A stretch of DNA of 8,758 bases from contig JAEWDJ010000329.1 in assembly GCA_023390155.1 (NCBI GenBank), positions 1 through 8,758 of the forward strand, given 5' to 3'. The notes under the pieces are model-generated. The model did no database searches. It was not told the origin of the DNA and saw only the letters and a list, made by a program, of their open reading frames with translations. The position numbers and the translations under genes were made by a program. Each line of letters opens with the position of its first letter. Within the stretch, counting starts at the first letter, position 1. This DNA is from Actinomycetes bacterium. Its GTDB lineage: Bacteria; Actinomycetota; Actinomycetes; Actinomycetales; Microbacteriaceae. Shown piece after piece: positions 1-7,626 of the stretch.

Positions 1-20
1 CTCTGTGAGGCAACTTCTCT

Positions 21-48
21 ACCTTACCACTCTCAGTCAGTTTGTCAA
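21..48 (-). promoter_or_regulatory. Strong sigma70-type promoter reading left, rRNA-promoter-like
   Basis: On the minus strand a consensus -35 TTGACA (48-43) is followed after 16 bp by TAAGGT (26-21) and then by AGAGAAGTTGCC towards the window edge. A perfect -35, a TANNNT -10 and a following GAAGTTGCC resemble the main rRNA promoters of actinobacteria as I remember them. No gene start lies between it and position 1, so its target is outside the window. The promoter itself is well supported by sequence; the rRNA assignment is inference. Confidence 0.6.
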
Positions 49-143
49 GTCGGCCGTTTCGCGCTCTTTCGTTCATCCATCGTGGGATACATCCGATTTG
101 CACGAACCGAACCGGTTAGACCTGCTCAGTGAGTGGGGTGTTA

Positions 144-173
144 ATCCTAAGCGCAACAAAGGAACTCTTTCAA
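144..173 (-). promoter_or_regulatory. Second candidate leftward promoter
   Basis: On the minus strand TTGAAA (173-168) is followed after 18 bp by TAGGAT (149-144). It lies about 120 bp upstream of the promoter near position 21 and reads the same way, as expected of tandem promoters. The match to consensus is moderate and the surrounding DNA is relatively AT-rich, so a chance match is possible. Confidence 0.35.
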
Positions 174-263
174 GTTCAGATTTGCCGCTAGGCTAAGGAT
201 TCGGTCCCGCTTGAGGCCGGGGAGCTCTTCCGCTCTCCCGCACCTTTGGGGTGACAAGTAAGT

Positions 264-292
264 ACTTTACGCAGGTCCCCGGGAGCGTGCAA
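264..292 (-). promoter_or_regulatory. Third candidate leftward promoter
   Basis: On the minus strand TTGCAC (292-287) is followed after 17 bp by TAAAGT (269-264). Its -10 is 120 bp upstream of the second candidate's -10, giving an evenly spaced series of three. It lies in more GC-rich DNA, which makes the AT-containing -10 stand out. Its target would be the same gene or operon left of the window. Confidence 0.35.
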
Positions 293-327
293 ATCTCGCC
301 CGCATCCCGGGCGTGTCGCTCTTGACT

Positions 328-345
328 TCCGCGGAATTCCGCGGA
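328..345. repeat. Perfect 18-bp palindrome, possible operator
   Basis: TCCGCGGAATTCCGCGGA reads identically on both strands without a spacer. It sits between the terminator of the cytochrome operon and the leftward promoter series. Its position upstream of the promoters would suit a binding site for a dimeric DNA-binding protein. No protein is recognised for it, and GC-rich palindromes can arise by chance. Confidence 0.5.
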
Positions 346-419
346 TCTTCCTCCTACGTGTCCGGACGAGGGCCGCGTCTCGAGGCGTGTACGGCGCATC
401 CGCATTCCCGGGAAATGCG

Positions 420-464
420 AGAAGCGCCGGCGGGAATCCACGAAGGATTCCGGCCGGCGCTTCT
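420..464 (-). terminator. Rho-independent-type terminator of the cytochrome c biogenesis operon
   Basis: Arms 421-439 and 445-463 pair in 18 of 19 positions, with one extra A-T pair outside, around a 5-nt loop (TTCGT on the minus strand). The only mismatch is 432/452. The hairpin begins 23 bp after the ccsB stop. In the transcribed direction it is followed by TCGCATTTCC rather than a clean U-tract, as is common in high-GC actinobacteria. A second, imperfect inverted repeat (401-419, around CCCGGG) lies immediately downstream and could act as backup. Confidence 0.8.
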
Positions 465-486
465 GACAAGGGCGATGTGCTCCGGG

Positions 487-1539
487 TCACAGTCCCGAGT
501 ACGTGTGCAGTCCCTTGAAGAACACGTTGACGACGCCGAAGTTGAACAGCACCGCCGCGAAGCCGATGATCGCGAGCCATGCCGATCGGGAACCGCGCCA
601 CCCGCGCGTCGCCCTGGCGTGAATGTATCCCGCGTAGATCACCCAGATGATGAAGGTCCAGACTTCCTTGGTGTCCCAGCCCCAGTAACGGCCCCACGCC
701 TTCTCGGCCCAGATCGCCCCGGCGATCAGCGTGAACGTCCACGCGATGAAGCCGACGATGTTGATCCGGTAGGCGAGGTTCTCGAGCGCGACCGAATTCG
801 GCAGGGTCCCCAGGAACCGGAACTGCTGCGGTCGCGACTCGGCGACCTGACGCTCGCGCCGATACTGCAGGAGCTGCAGACCGGAGAGCGCGAAGCCCAG
901 TGCGAAGAACGCTGTTCCGAGGACGGCGACGATGATGTGGATGACCAGCCAGTACGACTGCAGTGCCGGCTGCAGTGGAACCACGGGGACGTAGTACCGC
1001 AGCAGCGAGATCCCCTGGAGCACCAGGACCAGTCCGACGATGAAGGTACCGAGGTACTTGAGATCCCACTTGAGGTTGGCGACGAGGAAGACCCCGATGA
1101 TGACAAGCGTGCCCGTCATCGAGAACTCCCACATGTTCGCCCACGGGACACGGGCGGCTGCGATACCCCGGAGCACGGTCGCCACCAGGTGGAAGGCGAA
1201 CCCGATGATCGTCAGGGTGAAGGCCCACCTGATGGCGACGGTCGAGTCCGATCCGCGCATCGCGTCGTCCTCGATGCGCTCGGACAGGCGGCTGAGCCGC
1301 GACGTCGGAGGTGCTGGTGTCGCGTCTCCCCCGGCCGCTCCGATCGTCGTCCGCGCCCCCACCGGAGCCGCGACCTCCGAGCGGCGCTGAACCGCACTCG
1401 GCACAGACGCCGCCTCGACCGCGGTCACCCGCGCGCCCCGGCGGGCCAGATCGAGTGCGAATGCGATGAACGCCGCCGCGTAGAGCCCCATGGCCGCGTA
1501 GATGAACACGGTGGAGAGCTGGGACAAGGTCTCGGTCAC
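487..1539 (-). CDS. ccsB: Cytochrome c biogenesis protein CcsB (CcmC/CcsA-type haem handling, WWD domain)
   Basis: This is a multi-pass membrane protein of System II cytochrome c maturation. With ResB it moves haem to the outer face and attaches it to apocytochrome c. The 350-residue product has an N-terminal membrane segment (about 10-30), a poorly conserved cytoplasmic linker (about 35-98), then several membrane segments. Visible family marks are PWANMWEF (132-139), the tryptophan-rich WGRYWGWD (282-289), and histidines at 117, 201 and 307 that are candidate haem ligands. GTG at 1539 is preferred because TETLSQLSTVFIYAAMG matches the usual N-terminus and leaves 10 bp after the resB stop; no good Shine-Dalgarno is visible. 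An upstream in-frame ATG at 1590 would add 17 polar residues overlapping resB and looks less likely. It is the last gene of the operon, and a hairpin follows the stop. Confidence 0.93.
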   Translation of the reverse strand: MTETLSQLSTVFIYAAMGLYAAAFIAFALDLARRGARVTAVEAASVPSAVQRRSEVAAPVGARTTIGAAGGDATPAPPTSRLSRLSERIEDDAMRGSDSTVAIRWAFTLTIIGFAFHLVATVLRGIAAARVPWANMWEFSMTGTLVIIGVFLVANLKWDLKYLGTFIVGLVLVLQGISLLRYYVPVVPLQPALQSYWLVIHIIVAVLGTAFFALGFALSGLQLLQYRRERQVAESRPQQFRFLGTLPNSVALENLAYRINIVGFIAWTFTLIAGAIWAEKAWGRYWGWDTKEVWTFIIWVIYAGYIHARATRGWRGSRSAWLAIIGFAAVLFNFGVVNVFFKGLHTYSGL

Positions 1540-1549
1540 GATTGCAAGC

Positions 1550-3175
1550 CTAATTCTTCGGTGGTCGGGTGAGGGAGGCCGCGTGCTCATCCGCGATGGC
1601 GGTGACGGCGGCGATCAGGTTGGGGTCCTCGCCCCGGGCGAGGCCAGCGTACTCCAGGGTGAGAGAGCCGTCTTCGTTCTCGACGGCTTTCACCCAGATG
1701 CGGCGGCGGGGGACGAACAGCGCCGTGAGCAGCCCGGCGAAGATCAGCACGGCGAAGGCGAGCACCCACCCCTGTGCAGGGTCGTGGTGCACGTCGAGTG
1801 AGACGTAGCGCTTCACGTCGCCCATCGAGATCGTGCCGAGGCCGTTCGGGAGCTCGACGGTCTCGCCCGGCTTGAGCTGCAGCGCCTTGGTCTTCGTCGG
1901 CGGCCCGGCGACCTGCTCGAGCTTGTCGGTGTTGAGGCTGTAGACCGACTGCGGGACACCGCTGTCGACGCCGAGGTCGCCCACATAGACGTTCAGGCTC
2001 AGGACGGGGTCGTTCAAGCCGGGGAACGTGGAGGTCAGGGCGCCGTCCGCGGTCTGGCTCTTCCCCACCGTCGGGTAGAAGAAGCCGATCATCCCGACCT
2101 GCTCCTTCAGCCCGTCGGGGACCTTGATCCAGCCGAGCGAGGTGAGTCGGGCATCCTGGGCGAGGAAGGGCACGGAGTCGGCGAACACGACTTTGCCCTC
2201 CGGATCCCGCACAGTGATCGTGGGCGCGTAGCCGTTGCCCAGGAGGTAGACGTTGGTCCCCCCGATCGCGAGCGGCTCGTTGACCTTGATGGTCGCGTTC
2301 GCGGACGAGTCCCCGGGACCGGTCGTCGTCACGTGGGCCGTGTAGTCGAGCGGTGCGCCGACGGCATCGAGATTCTTGGTCTCGTACGAGACGTCGAGCT
2401 TGTTCACCTTGATCGAGAACGGCGCGAGAGCCGCATCGTTGAAGAAGCGACCCGGGTTGAACGAGTTGTACGAGGGGAGGCTGTTGACGAAGCTCTGTCC
2501 CTCGACGACGACTTTCTGGCCGGTGTACCCGAACCCGCCGCCGAAGCCGATCGCCACGAGCACCCCGAGCAGTGCGATGTGGAAGACGAGGTTTCCGGTC
2601 TCCCGCATGTAGCCGCGCTCGGCCGAGACCGAGATCGATCGGGCGTTCTCGTAGATCGTCGTCCGGTACCGGGCCTTGCGGAGGATCTCCTGCGCTTCGG
2701 CGATCGGCTCGGGTGCGGTCTGGCGGAGGTCGGCGGGAAGGATGCGGGCTTGGAAGCCGGCCATCCGGGTGAGGCGCACCGGGGTCTTCGGCGGCTTGGC
2801 TCGCATCGCCTCGAAGTGGTGCTTCGTGCGCGGGATGATGCAGCCGATCAGCGAGGCGAAGAGCAGAAGATAGATCGCCGAGAACCACGCCGAGGTGTAG
2901 ACGTCGAAGAACTGGAGCTTGTCCAGCACCGGAGCCAGCTGCGGGTTGTCGGTGAAGTACTGGGTGACGCCGTTGGGGTCGGAGCTGCGCTGCGGGACGA
3001 GCGACCCTGGGACCGCCGCGATCGCCAGCAGCAGGAGCAGGAACAGCGCGGTGCGCATGCTGGTGAGCTGGCGCCAGAACCAGCGCAGCCAGCCGAGCGG
3101 GCCCAGCTTCGGCTGGACGACGTCGGGGTCGACGTGCGGGGGCGCGGAGTCGATGTGGTCAGAGGGCCGGCTCAA
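1550..3175 (-). CDS. resB: Cytochrome c biogenesis protein ResB
   Basis: ResB is the partner of CcsB in the System II cytochrome c synthase and is thought to hold apocytochrome and haem on the outer membrane face. The 541-residue product has membrane segments at about 42-60, 97-114, 195-213 and 470-488. The large domain between the third and fourth faces outward, and a cytoplasmic tail of about 50 residues follows. Family marks include SMRTALFLL with PGSLVPQR (39-63), the conserved histidine in NLVFHIALLG (H199), and HDP before the last segment. The start is TTG at 3175, overlapping the end of ccdA by 17 nt. GGTGATCC, complementary to the 16S rRNA 3' tail, lies 6 nt upstream and supports this rare start. 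No ATG or GTG exists in frame before the conserved region. The overlap suggests translational coupling to ccdA. Confidence 0.92.
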   Translation of the reverse strand: MSRPSDHIDSAPPHVDPDVVQPKLGPLGWLRWFWRQLTSMRTALFLLLLLAIAAVPGSLVPQRSSDPNGVTQYFTDNPQLAPVLDKLQFFDVYTSAWFSAIYLLLFASLIGCIIPRTKHHFEAMRAKPPKTPVRLTRMAGFQARILPADLRQTAPEPIAEAQEILRKARYRTTIYENARSISVSAERGYMRETGNLVFHIALLGVLVAIGFGGGFGYTGQKVVVEGQSFVNSLPSYNSFNPGRFFNDAALAPFSIKVNKLDVSYETKNLDAVGAPLDYTAHVTTTGPGDSSANATIKVNEPLAIGGTNVYLLGNGYAPTITVRDPEGKVVFADSVPFLAQDARLTSLGWIKVPDGLKEQVGMIGFFYPTVGKSQTADGALTSTFPGLNDPVLSLNVYVGDLGVDSGVPQSVYSLNTDKLEQVAGPPTKTKALQLKPGETVELPNGLGTISMGDVKRYVSLDVHHDPAQGWVLAFAVLIFAGLLTALFVPRRRIWVKAVENEDGSLTLEYAGLARGEDPNLIAAVTAIADEHAASLTRPPKN

Positions 3176-3899
3176 AACCTTGGATCACCGCCAAGAACTG
3201 GGACATGATCGCGCTCCACAGGCCGGAGGCCATGAGGATGCCGATGATCACCAGCAGCACGCCGCCGATGATGTTGATGGTGCGGATGTGCCGCTTGATG
3301 AAGGCCACGGATCCCGCCACCCAGTCGAAGCCGAGGGCGACGAGCAGGAACGGGATGCCGAGGCCGATGCAGTAGAAGAGCCCGAGCAGTGCGCCCCGCC
3401 ACGGGGATCCCGAGCCGACGCTGAGTGCGCTGATCGCCGCGAGGGTCGGGCCGATGCAGGGCGTCCAGCCCAGTCCGAACACGATCCCGAGCAGCGGAGC
3501 GCCGATGAGCCCAGTCGCCGGACGCCACGTGGGCTTGATCGTCCGCTGGAGGAAGGAGAACTGGCCGATGAAGACGAGGCCCATCAGGATGACGAGCACG
3601 CCGAGGATCCGGATGACCGTCTCCTGCCAGCGCACCAGCCAGAGACCGAGCGCTCCGAAGGCGGCTCCGTAGGCGATGAACACCACCGCGAAACCGAGGA
3701 TGAAGAGGGCGACTCCAGTGATAACACGCGACCGGTCGCGCTTCGCCCCCGGGTCGCTCATCCCGCCGACATACGCGAGGTATCCGGGCACGAGCGGGAG
3801 CACGCACGGCGACGCGAACGAGACAAGCCCGGCGAGCAGCGCGATCGGCAGCGCGAGCACGAGCTGGCCGCTGAAGACGATCTGTCCGACGCCGCCCAC
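3159..3899 (-). CDS. ccdA: Cytochrome c biogenesis thiol transporter CcdA (DsbD transmembrane family)
   Basis: CcdA carries reducing equivalents from cytoplasmic thioredoxin across the membrane to the extracytoplasmic thioredoxin-like protein encoded just upstream. The 246-residue, very hydrophobic product shows the two hallmark cysteine motifs of the DsbD/CcdA membrane domain: SPCVLPLVPG (C32) and WTPCIGPTLAA (C148), each on a separate membrane helix. About six membrane segments are visible, with an extra cysteine at 177. The length fits stand-alone CcdA. The start is GTG at 3899, one base after the resA stop, so translation is probably coupled; the ribosome site (GAGAA) is weak. Its end overlaps resB. 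Nothing appears truncated or damaged. Confidence 0.94.
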   Translation of the reverse strand: MGGVGQIVFSGQLVLALPIALLAGLVSFASPCVLPLVPGYLAYVGGMSDPGAKRDRSRVITGVALFILGFAVVFIAYGAAFGALGLWLVRWQETVIRILGVLVILMGLVFIGQFSFLQRTIKPTWRPATGLIGAPLLGIVFGLGWTPCIGPTLAAISALSVGSGSPWRGALLGLFYCIGLGIPFLLVALGFDWVAGSVAFIKRHIRTINIIGGVLLVIIGILMASGLWSAIMSQFLAVIQGFEPAL

Positions 3900-3900
3900 G

Positions 3901-4518
3901 TCAGTTCTCGGCCACGGCGTCGGAGATGAGGGAGTCCAGGATGCTGCGGTCGGGGATGGCGCCGAGGATCCGAGCCGACACCCTTCCCTTCTTGTCGATG
4001 ACCAGGGTGGTCGGCGTCGCTTTCGGCGGGACCGTCTTGCTGAAGGCGAGCAGAACCGATCCCGTGTCGCGATCGAGGACGGACGGATAGGTCACGCCCT
4101 TGTCCTCGTCGAAGCTCTCGGCCGTGCTGGCGGAGTCGTAGAGGTTGACGCCGAGGAAGTCGACGCCCTCCGCCTTGTACTTCTGATAGAGCGCCTCGAG
4201 GTCGGGTGCCTCGACCCGGCACGGCGGGCACCCGGCGTACCAGAAGTTCACGACCAGGACGTCTCCGGCGTAGTCCTTCGACGACACCGGGCTGCCGTCC
4301 GTGAGCTTCCCCTCGAAGCTGACGGACTCGCCGCGGTTGTCGGCCGCAAACTCGCTGACCGTACCGTCGCCCGCGATGTAGTTCTGCCCGCTTCCGGAGC
4401 GGTACTGGTTGGCCAGGCTGTCATTGGCCGTGCAGCCGCTGAGGAGCAGTGCTGCCGCCGCGGCCGCTGCCGGGAGCGCCAGCGACAGGCGTCGGGATCG
4501 GGACTTCGGGATGCGCAT
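3901..4518 (-). CDS. resA: ResA/TlpA-like thiol-disulfide lipoprotein of cytochrome c maturation
   Basis: This is an extracytoplasmic thioredoxin-fold protein expected to reduce the CXXCH cysteines of apocytochrome c before haem attachment, using electrons from CcdA. The 205-residue product starts with a basic stretch, an alanine-rich hydrophobic core and the lipobox LLSGC, giving a lipidated C29 and membrane anchoring outside the cell. The redoxin domain (about 65-200) has NFWYAGCPPC, with active cysteines C97 and C100, E103 just after them, and the cis-proline loop ATPTT (P169). The ATG at 4518 overlaps the stop of the histidine phosphatase gene by one base (TGATG). It has a good GGGAG ribosome site 7 nt upstream (4530-4526). 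The context makes a cytochrome c role much more likely than general disulfide chemistry. Confidence 0.92.
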   Translation of the reverse strand: MRIPKSRSRRLSLALPAAAAAAALLLSGCTANDSLANQYRSGSGQNYIAGDGTVSEFAADNRGESVSFEGKLTDGSPVSSKDYAGDVLVVNFWYAGCPPCRVEAPDLEALYQKYKAEGVDFLGVNLYDSASTAESFDEDKGVTYPSVLDRDTGSVLLAFSKTVPPKATPTTLVIDKKGRVSARILGAIPDRSILDSLISDAVAEN

Positions 4519-5288
4519 CAGACTGCTCCCACATCTGTCGCCGAGGCCTGAAGGTCGGCGGCGGGCTCGACGTACCCGACCTCGACCAGACGGAGAACCG
4601 GCTCGCCGGCGACCGCGGCGGGCGTCGGCCGAGCTGCATGCGACCGCTCGCCCTGCAGGTCTGCGTCCGGCGCCTCCGCATCCGGCGCCTCGGCGTCCCG
4701 CGCCTCCGCGCTCGGCGTCTCCGCCGGCTCCGAGGTGCGCTCGAACGAGGTGATGCTCGAGAGGGAGCAACGGCGGTTGCGCGGGTCGTGGAAGAAGCGC
4801 TCCCCGGCGACGGACAGATGGGCGATCCAGATCGGGAGCTGGTGGCTCACCAGCACGACATCGCCCTCGTCGACGGAGTCGAACGCGTCGTCGATGGCAG
4901 CGCGCATCCGCTTCTCGATGCTCTTGTACGCCTCGCCCCAGCTCGGCCGGAGCGGGTTCACGACGAACGGCCAGTTCTGCGGCTTCTTGAGCGCGCGCTT
5001 CATGACCGTTCCCTCGAAGTGGTTCGTCGGTTCGATGATGCGCTCGTCGATGATCTGATCCAGGCCCGTGGCTGCCAGGATCGGTGCCGCGGACTCCTGG
5101 GTGCGCTGCAGGGGGGACACCCGCACGGCCGCCACAGGGCGGTTGCGTGAGACGATCTCGTCCGCGGCGGCGCTCGCCATCCGGTGCCCGAGCTTGGAGA
5201 GGCCGAAGCCCGGCAGCCTGCCGTACAGGATGCCGTCGGGATTGAACACCTCGCCGTGACGGACGAGATGAACCTGGCTTGCTACCAC
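4518..5288 (-). CDS. Histidine phosphatase (phosphoglycerate mutase-like) family protein heading the ccs operon
   Basis: This cytoplasmic protein belongs to the histidine phosphatase superfamily; its substrate is unknown. The 256-residue product has the catalytic LVRHGE motif (H11 in RHG), the SPLQRTQES arginine motif (R62), a candidate acidic residue at E86, and the second catalytic histidine in VSHQLPIW (H149). Roughly residues 187-232 form an Ala/Glu/Asp/Pro-rich insertion with pentapeptide repeats. It lies before a final conserved-looking stretch, VLRLVEVGYVEPAADL. GTG at 5288 is the only start before the conserved motif, because an in-frame stop lies 12 nt upstream. TAGACT 6 nt before it suggests a leaderless mRNA. 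The same family stands before resA-ccdA-resB-ccsA in mycobacteria (Rv0525), so a link to cytochrome or haem metabolism is plausible but unproven. It is not glycolytic phosphoglycerate mutase on present evidence. Confidence 0.9.
   Translation of the reverse strand: MVASQVHLVRHGEVFNPDGILYGRLPGFGLSKLGHRMASAAADEIVSRNRPVAAVRVSPLQRTQESAAPILAATGLDQIIDERIIEPTNHFEGTVMKRALKKPQNWPFVVNPLRPSWGEAYKSIEKRMRAAIDDAFDSVDEGDVVLVSHQLPIWIAHLSVAGERFFHDPRNRRCSLSSITSFERTSEPAETPSAEARDAEAPDAEAPDADLQGERSHAARPTPAAVAGEPVLRLVEVGYVEPAADLQASATDVGAV
4653..4727 (-). repeat. 15-bp tandem repeats encoding acidic pentapeptides
   Basis: Four imperfect 15-bp units abut at 4668-4682, 4683-4697, 4698-4712 and 4713-4727, with a diverged fifth unit at 4653-4667. 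On the coding (minus) strand they give PAETP, SAEAR, DAEAP, DAEAP and DADLQ. They fall inside the low-complexity insertion of the histidine phosphatase, and the unit length keeps the frame. Confidence 0.75.
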
Positions 5289-5300
5289 GGCTCCAGTCTA
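5288..5300 (-). promoter_or_regulatory. Leaderless-type -10 element for the ccs operon
   Basis: On the minus strand TAGACT (5300-5295) is followed by GGAGCC and then the GTG start. A TANNNT -10 ending 6 nt before the start codon places transcription initiation at or next to the first coding base, the usual actinobacterial leaderless arrangement. GGAG is also present but only 2 nt from the start, too close for a normal Shine-Dalgarno. The -35 region (TGAATT at 17-bp spacing, 5323-5318) is weak. Confidence 0.55.
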
Positions 5301-5380
5301 CGGAGGCGTTTCCCTTGAATTCACTGAGCGCGGGCACGGGCATCCCCTGCCGAGCTCCTCCGCGCGGTAGATGCGGACGG

Positions 5381-5394
5381 TAGGCTTGCTGATC

Positions 5395-5397
<3 letters not shown>
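5381..5397 (+). promoter_or_regulatory. Probable leaderless -10 element for aspS
   Basis: TAGGCT (5381-5386) ends 8 nt before the GTG chosen as the aspS start, and no Shine-Dalgarno is visible. The spacing is slightly long for strict leaderless initiation, so a leader of one or two bases is possible. No convincing -35 is present. Confidence 0.4.
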
Positions 5398-6723
<1,326 letters not shown>

Positions 6724-6738
6724 CGCCGGACCCGTTCG

Positions 6739-6764
6739 AGGGGATCGCGGCCCAGCGATCCCCT
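6739..6764 (+). terminator. Hairpin after aspS, embedded in radC
   Basis: AGGGGATCGC (6739-6748) and GCGATCCCCT (6755-6764) form a perfect 10-bp stem with a 6-nt loop, 15 bp after the aspS stop. There is no T-tract. The same bases encode the AGDRWAAIP stretch of RadC on the other strand, so the symmetry could be accidental. Position and perfect pairing make an aspS terminator likely. Confidence 0.55.
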
Positions 6765-7416
6765 GCGACCAGGATGTGGCCGAGGAATCGCAGGCCGATC
6801 GTGGCCGCGGCCTGGTCGAGCCGCCGCGTGAGGACCAGGTCGGCGACCGACGCGTCGATGACGCCCGACGGGTGGTTGTGCGCGACCGCGAACGACCGTC
6901 CTCCGCGCGTGAGGACCGACTGGAGGACGTCGGCCGGCTGAATGCTCGCGTCGTCGACGCCTCCGTCGCGCAGCAGGACGAGCTCGAGAGGCCTCGCCGC
7001 ACGATCCGCCACCACGACCACGAACCTCTCGCTGTCGCGGTGCAGCAGCTCGGGCCGGACGATGTCCGCGACGGCCCTGTCGTCGACCAGCCGAGTCCAC
7101 GCTGACGACGCACCCGCCCGCCGCCAGATCTCGATGATCGCGACGAGCCGTCCCGCTGTCGCGGGGCCGACCCCCTCCAGGGTCTCGAGACGCGCGAAGT
7201 CCATCGTCGCGAGACCCGGGAAGCCACCCGTCCGACGAAGGATCGAACGGGCGAGGGCTCGCACGCTCTTGCCTGTCTGACCGGAACCGAGGACGAGGGC
7301 GAGCACCTCGTCGTCGGTGAGGGCGCCGACGCCGAGGCGGCGCATCCTCTCTCGAGGGCGGTCGTGCACCGGGACGTTCGCAAGGGAGTCCTCCTCGTCT
7401 GCTAGTTCGTGGCTCA

Positions 7417-7429
7417 TGGCTCCACGGTA
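7417..7429 (-). promoter_or_regulatory. Leaderless-type -10 element for radC
   Basis: On the minus strand TACCGT (7429-7424) is followed by GGAGCC and the ATG. The -10-to-start arrangement, including the six spacer bases, is the same as before the histidine phosphatase gene. No clear -35 is seen at 16-18 bp. Confidence 0.45.
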
Positions 7430-7467
7430 GAAATTCGCGCATCTCGCGGAGCCTTCGACAGCGAAAC

Positions 7468-7552
7468 TGTGGAAAAGCCATCCCAGACCCGGGGCTGTGG
7501 AGAACGTGACGCATTCCTCTCCACAGCTCCTTCGATCGACGATTTGTCCACG
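7468..7552. promoter_or_regulatory. Cluster of four TCCACA-core, DnaA-box-like motifs
   Basis: Four nonamers with the core TCCAC occur in 85 bp: TTTTCCACA (minus, 7476-7468), TTCTCCACA (minus, 7504-7496), CTCTCCACA (plus, 7517-7525) and TTGTCCACG (plus, 7544-7552). The first fits the relaxed DnaA consensus TTWTNCACA. The fourth differs by one base from TTGTCCACA, favoured in actinobacteria. Together they fill much of the region between radC and the thiolase gene, where they could bind DnaA or another regulator. Confidence 0.45.
7494..7527. repeat. Inverted repeat with 10-bp arms in the radC-thiolase intergenic region
   Basis: GCTGTGGAGA (7494-7503) and TCTCCACAGC (7518-7527) are exact inverse complements separated by 14 bp. 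The centre-to-centre distance of the arms is 24 bp, a little over two helical turns, so a dimeric regulator could bind one face. It includes two of the TCCACA motifs. Confidence 0.5.
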
Positions 7553-7572
7553 GATTCGCGACAGCCTGAGAT
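7544..7572 (+). promoter_or_regulatory. Weak candidate promoter for the thiolase gene
   Basis: TTGTCC (7544-7549) and TGAGAT (7567-7572) are separated by 17 bp and lie about 55 bp upstream of the thiolase start. Both hexamers are imperfect. The -35 coincides with one TCCACA motif, so binding there would compete with polymerase. Other -10 choices such as TAGCCA (7579-7584) are possible. Confidence 0.25.
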
Positions 7573-7614
7573 CGAACCTAGCCACGGCGCAACAATGGAC
7601 TCACCCAGCAACGT

Positions 7615-7620
7615 GAGGAG
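7615..7620 (+). promoter_or_regulatory. Shine-Dalgarno of the thiolase gene
   Basis: GAGGAG lies 6 nt before the ATG at 7627 and fixes that start. It contrasts with the leaderless-type starts of the neighbouring radC and aspS genes. Confidence 0.8.
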
Positions 7621-7626
7621 CAGCAC

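Noticed and set aside
5..196. Small open frame of 63 codons on the plus strand
   Set aside because: It has no ribosome site, crosses the leftward promoter elements, and shows no protein-like pattern.
190..330. tRNA or small structured RNA in the left non-coding region
   Set aside because: No T-loop GGTTCGAATCC-type box or cloverleaf could be built; only short unrelated hairpins (for example 297-313) are visible.
188..1228. Open frames on both strands across 188-1572 (346 and 419 codons)
   Set aside because: They are shadows of ccsB and its 3' region; ccsB has the WWD motif, membrane segments and operon context.
7418..7585. 56-codon upstream extension of radC
   Set aside because: It is unlike RadC N-termini and covers the intergenic motifs; the ATG at 7417 fits the family start.
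7418..7626. Chromosomal replication origin suggested by DnaA-box-like motifs
   Set aside because: Only four imperfect boxes, no AT-rich unwinding element, and no dnaA/dnaN or other origin genes nearby; kept only as a possible regulatory cluster.
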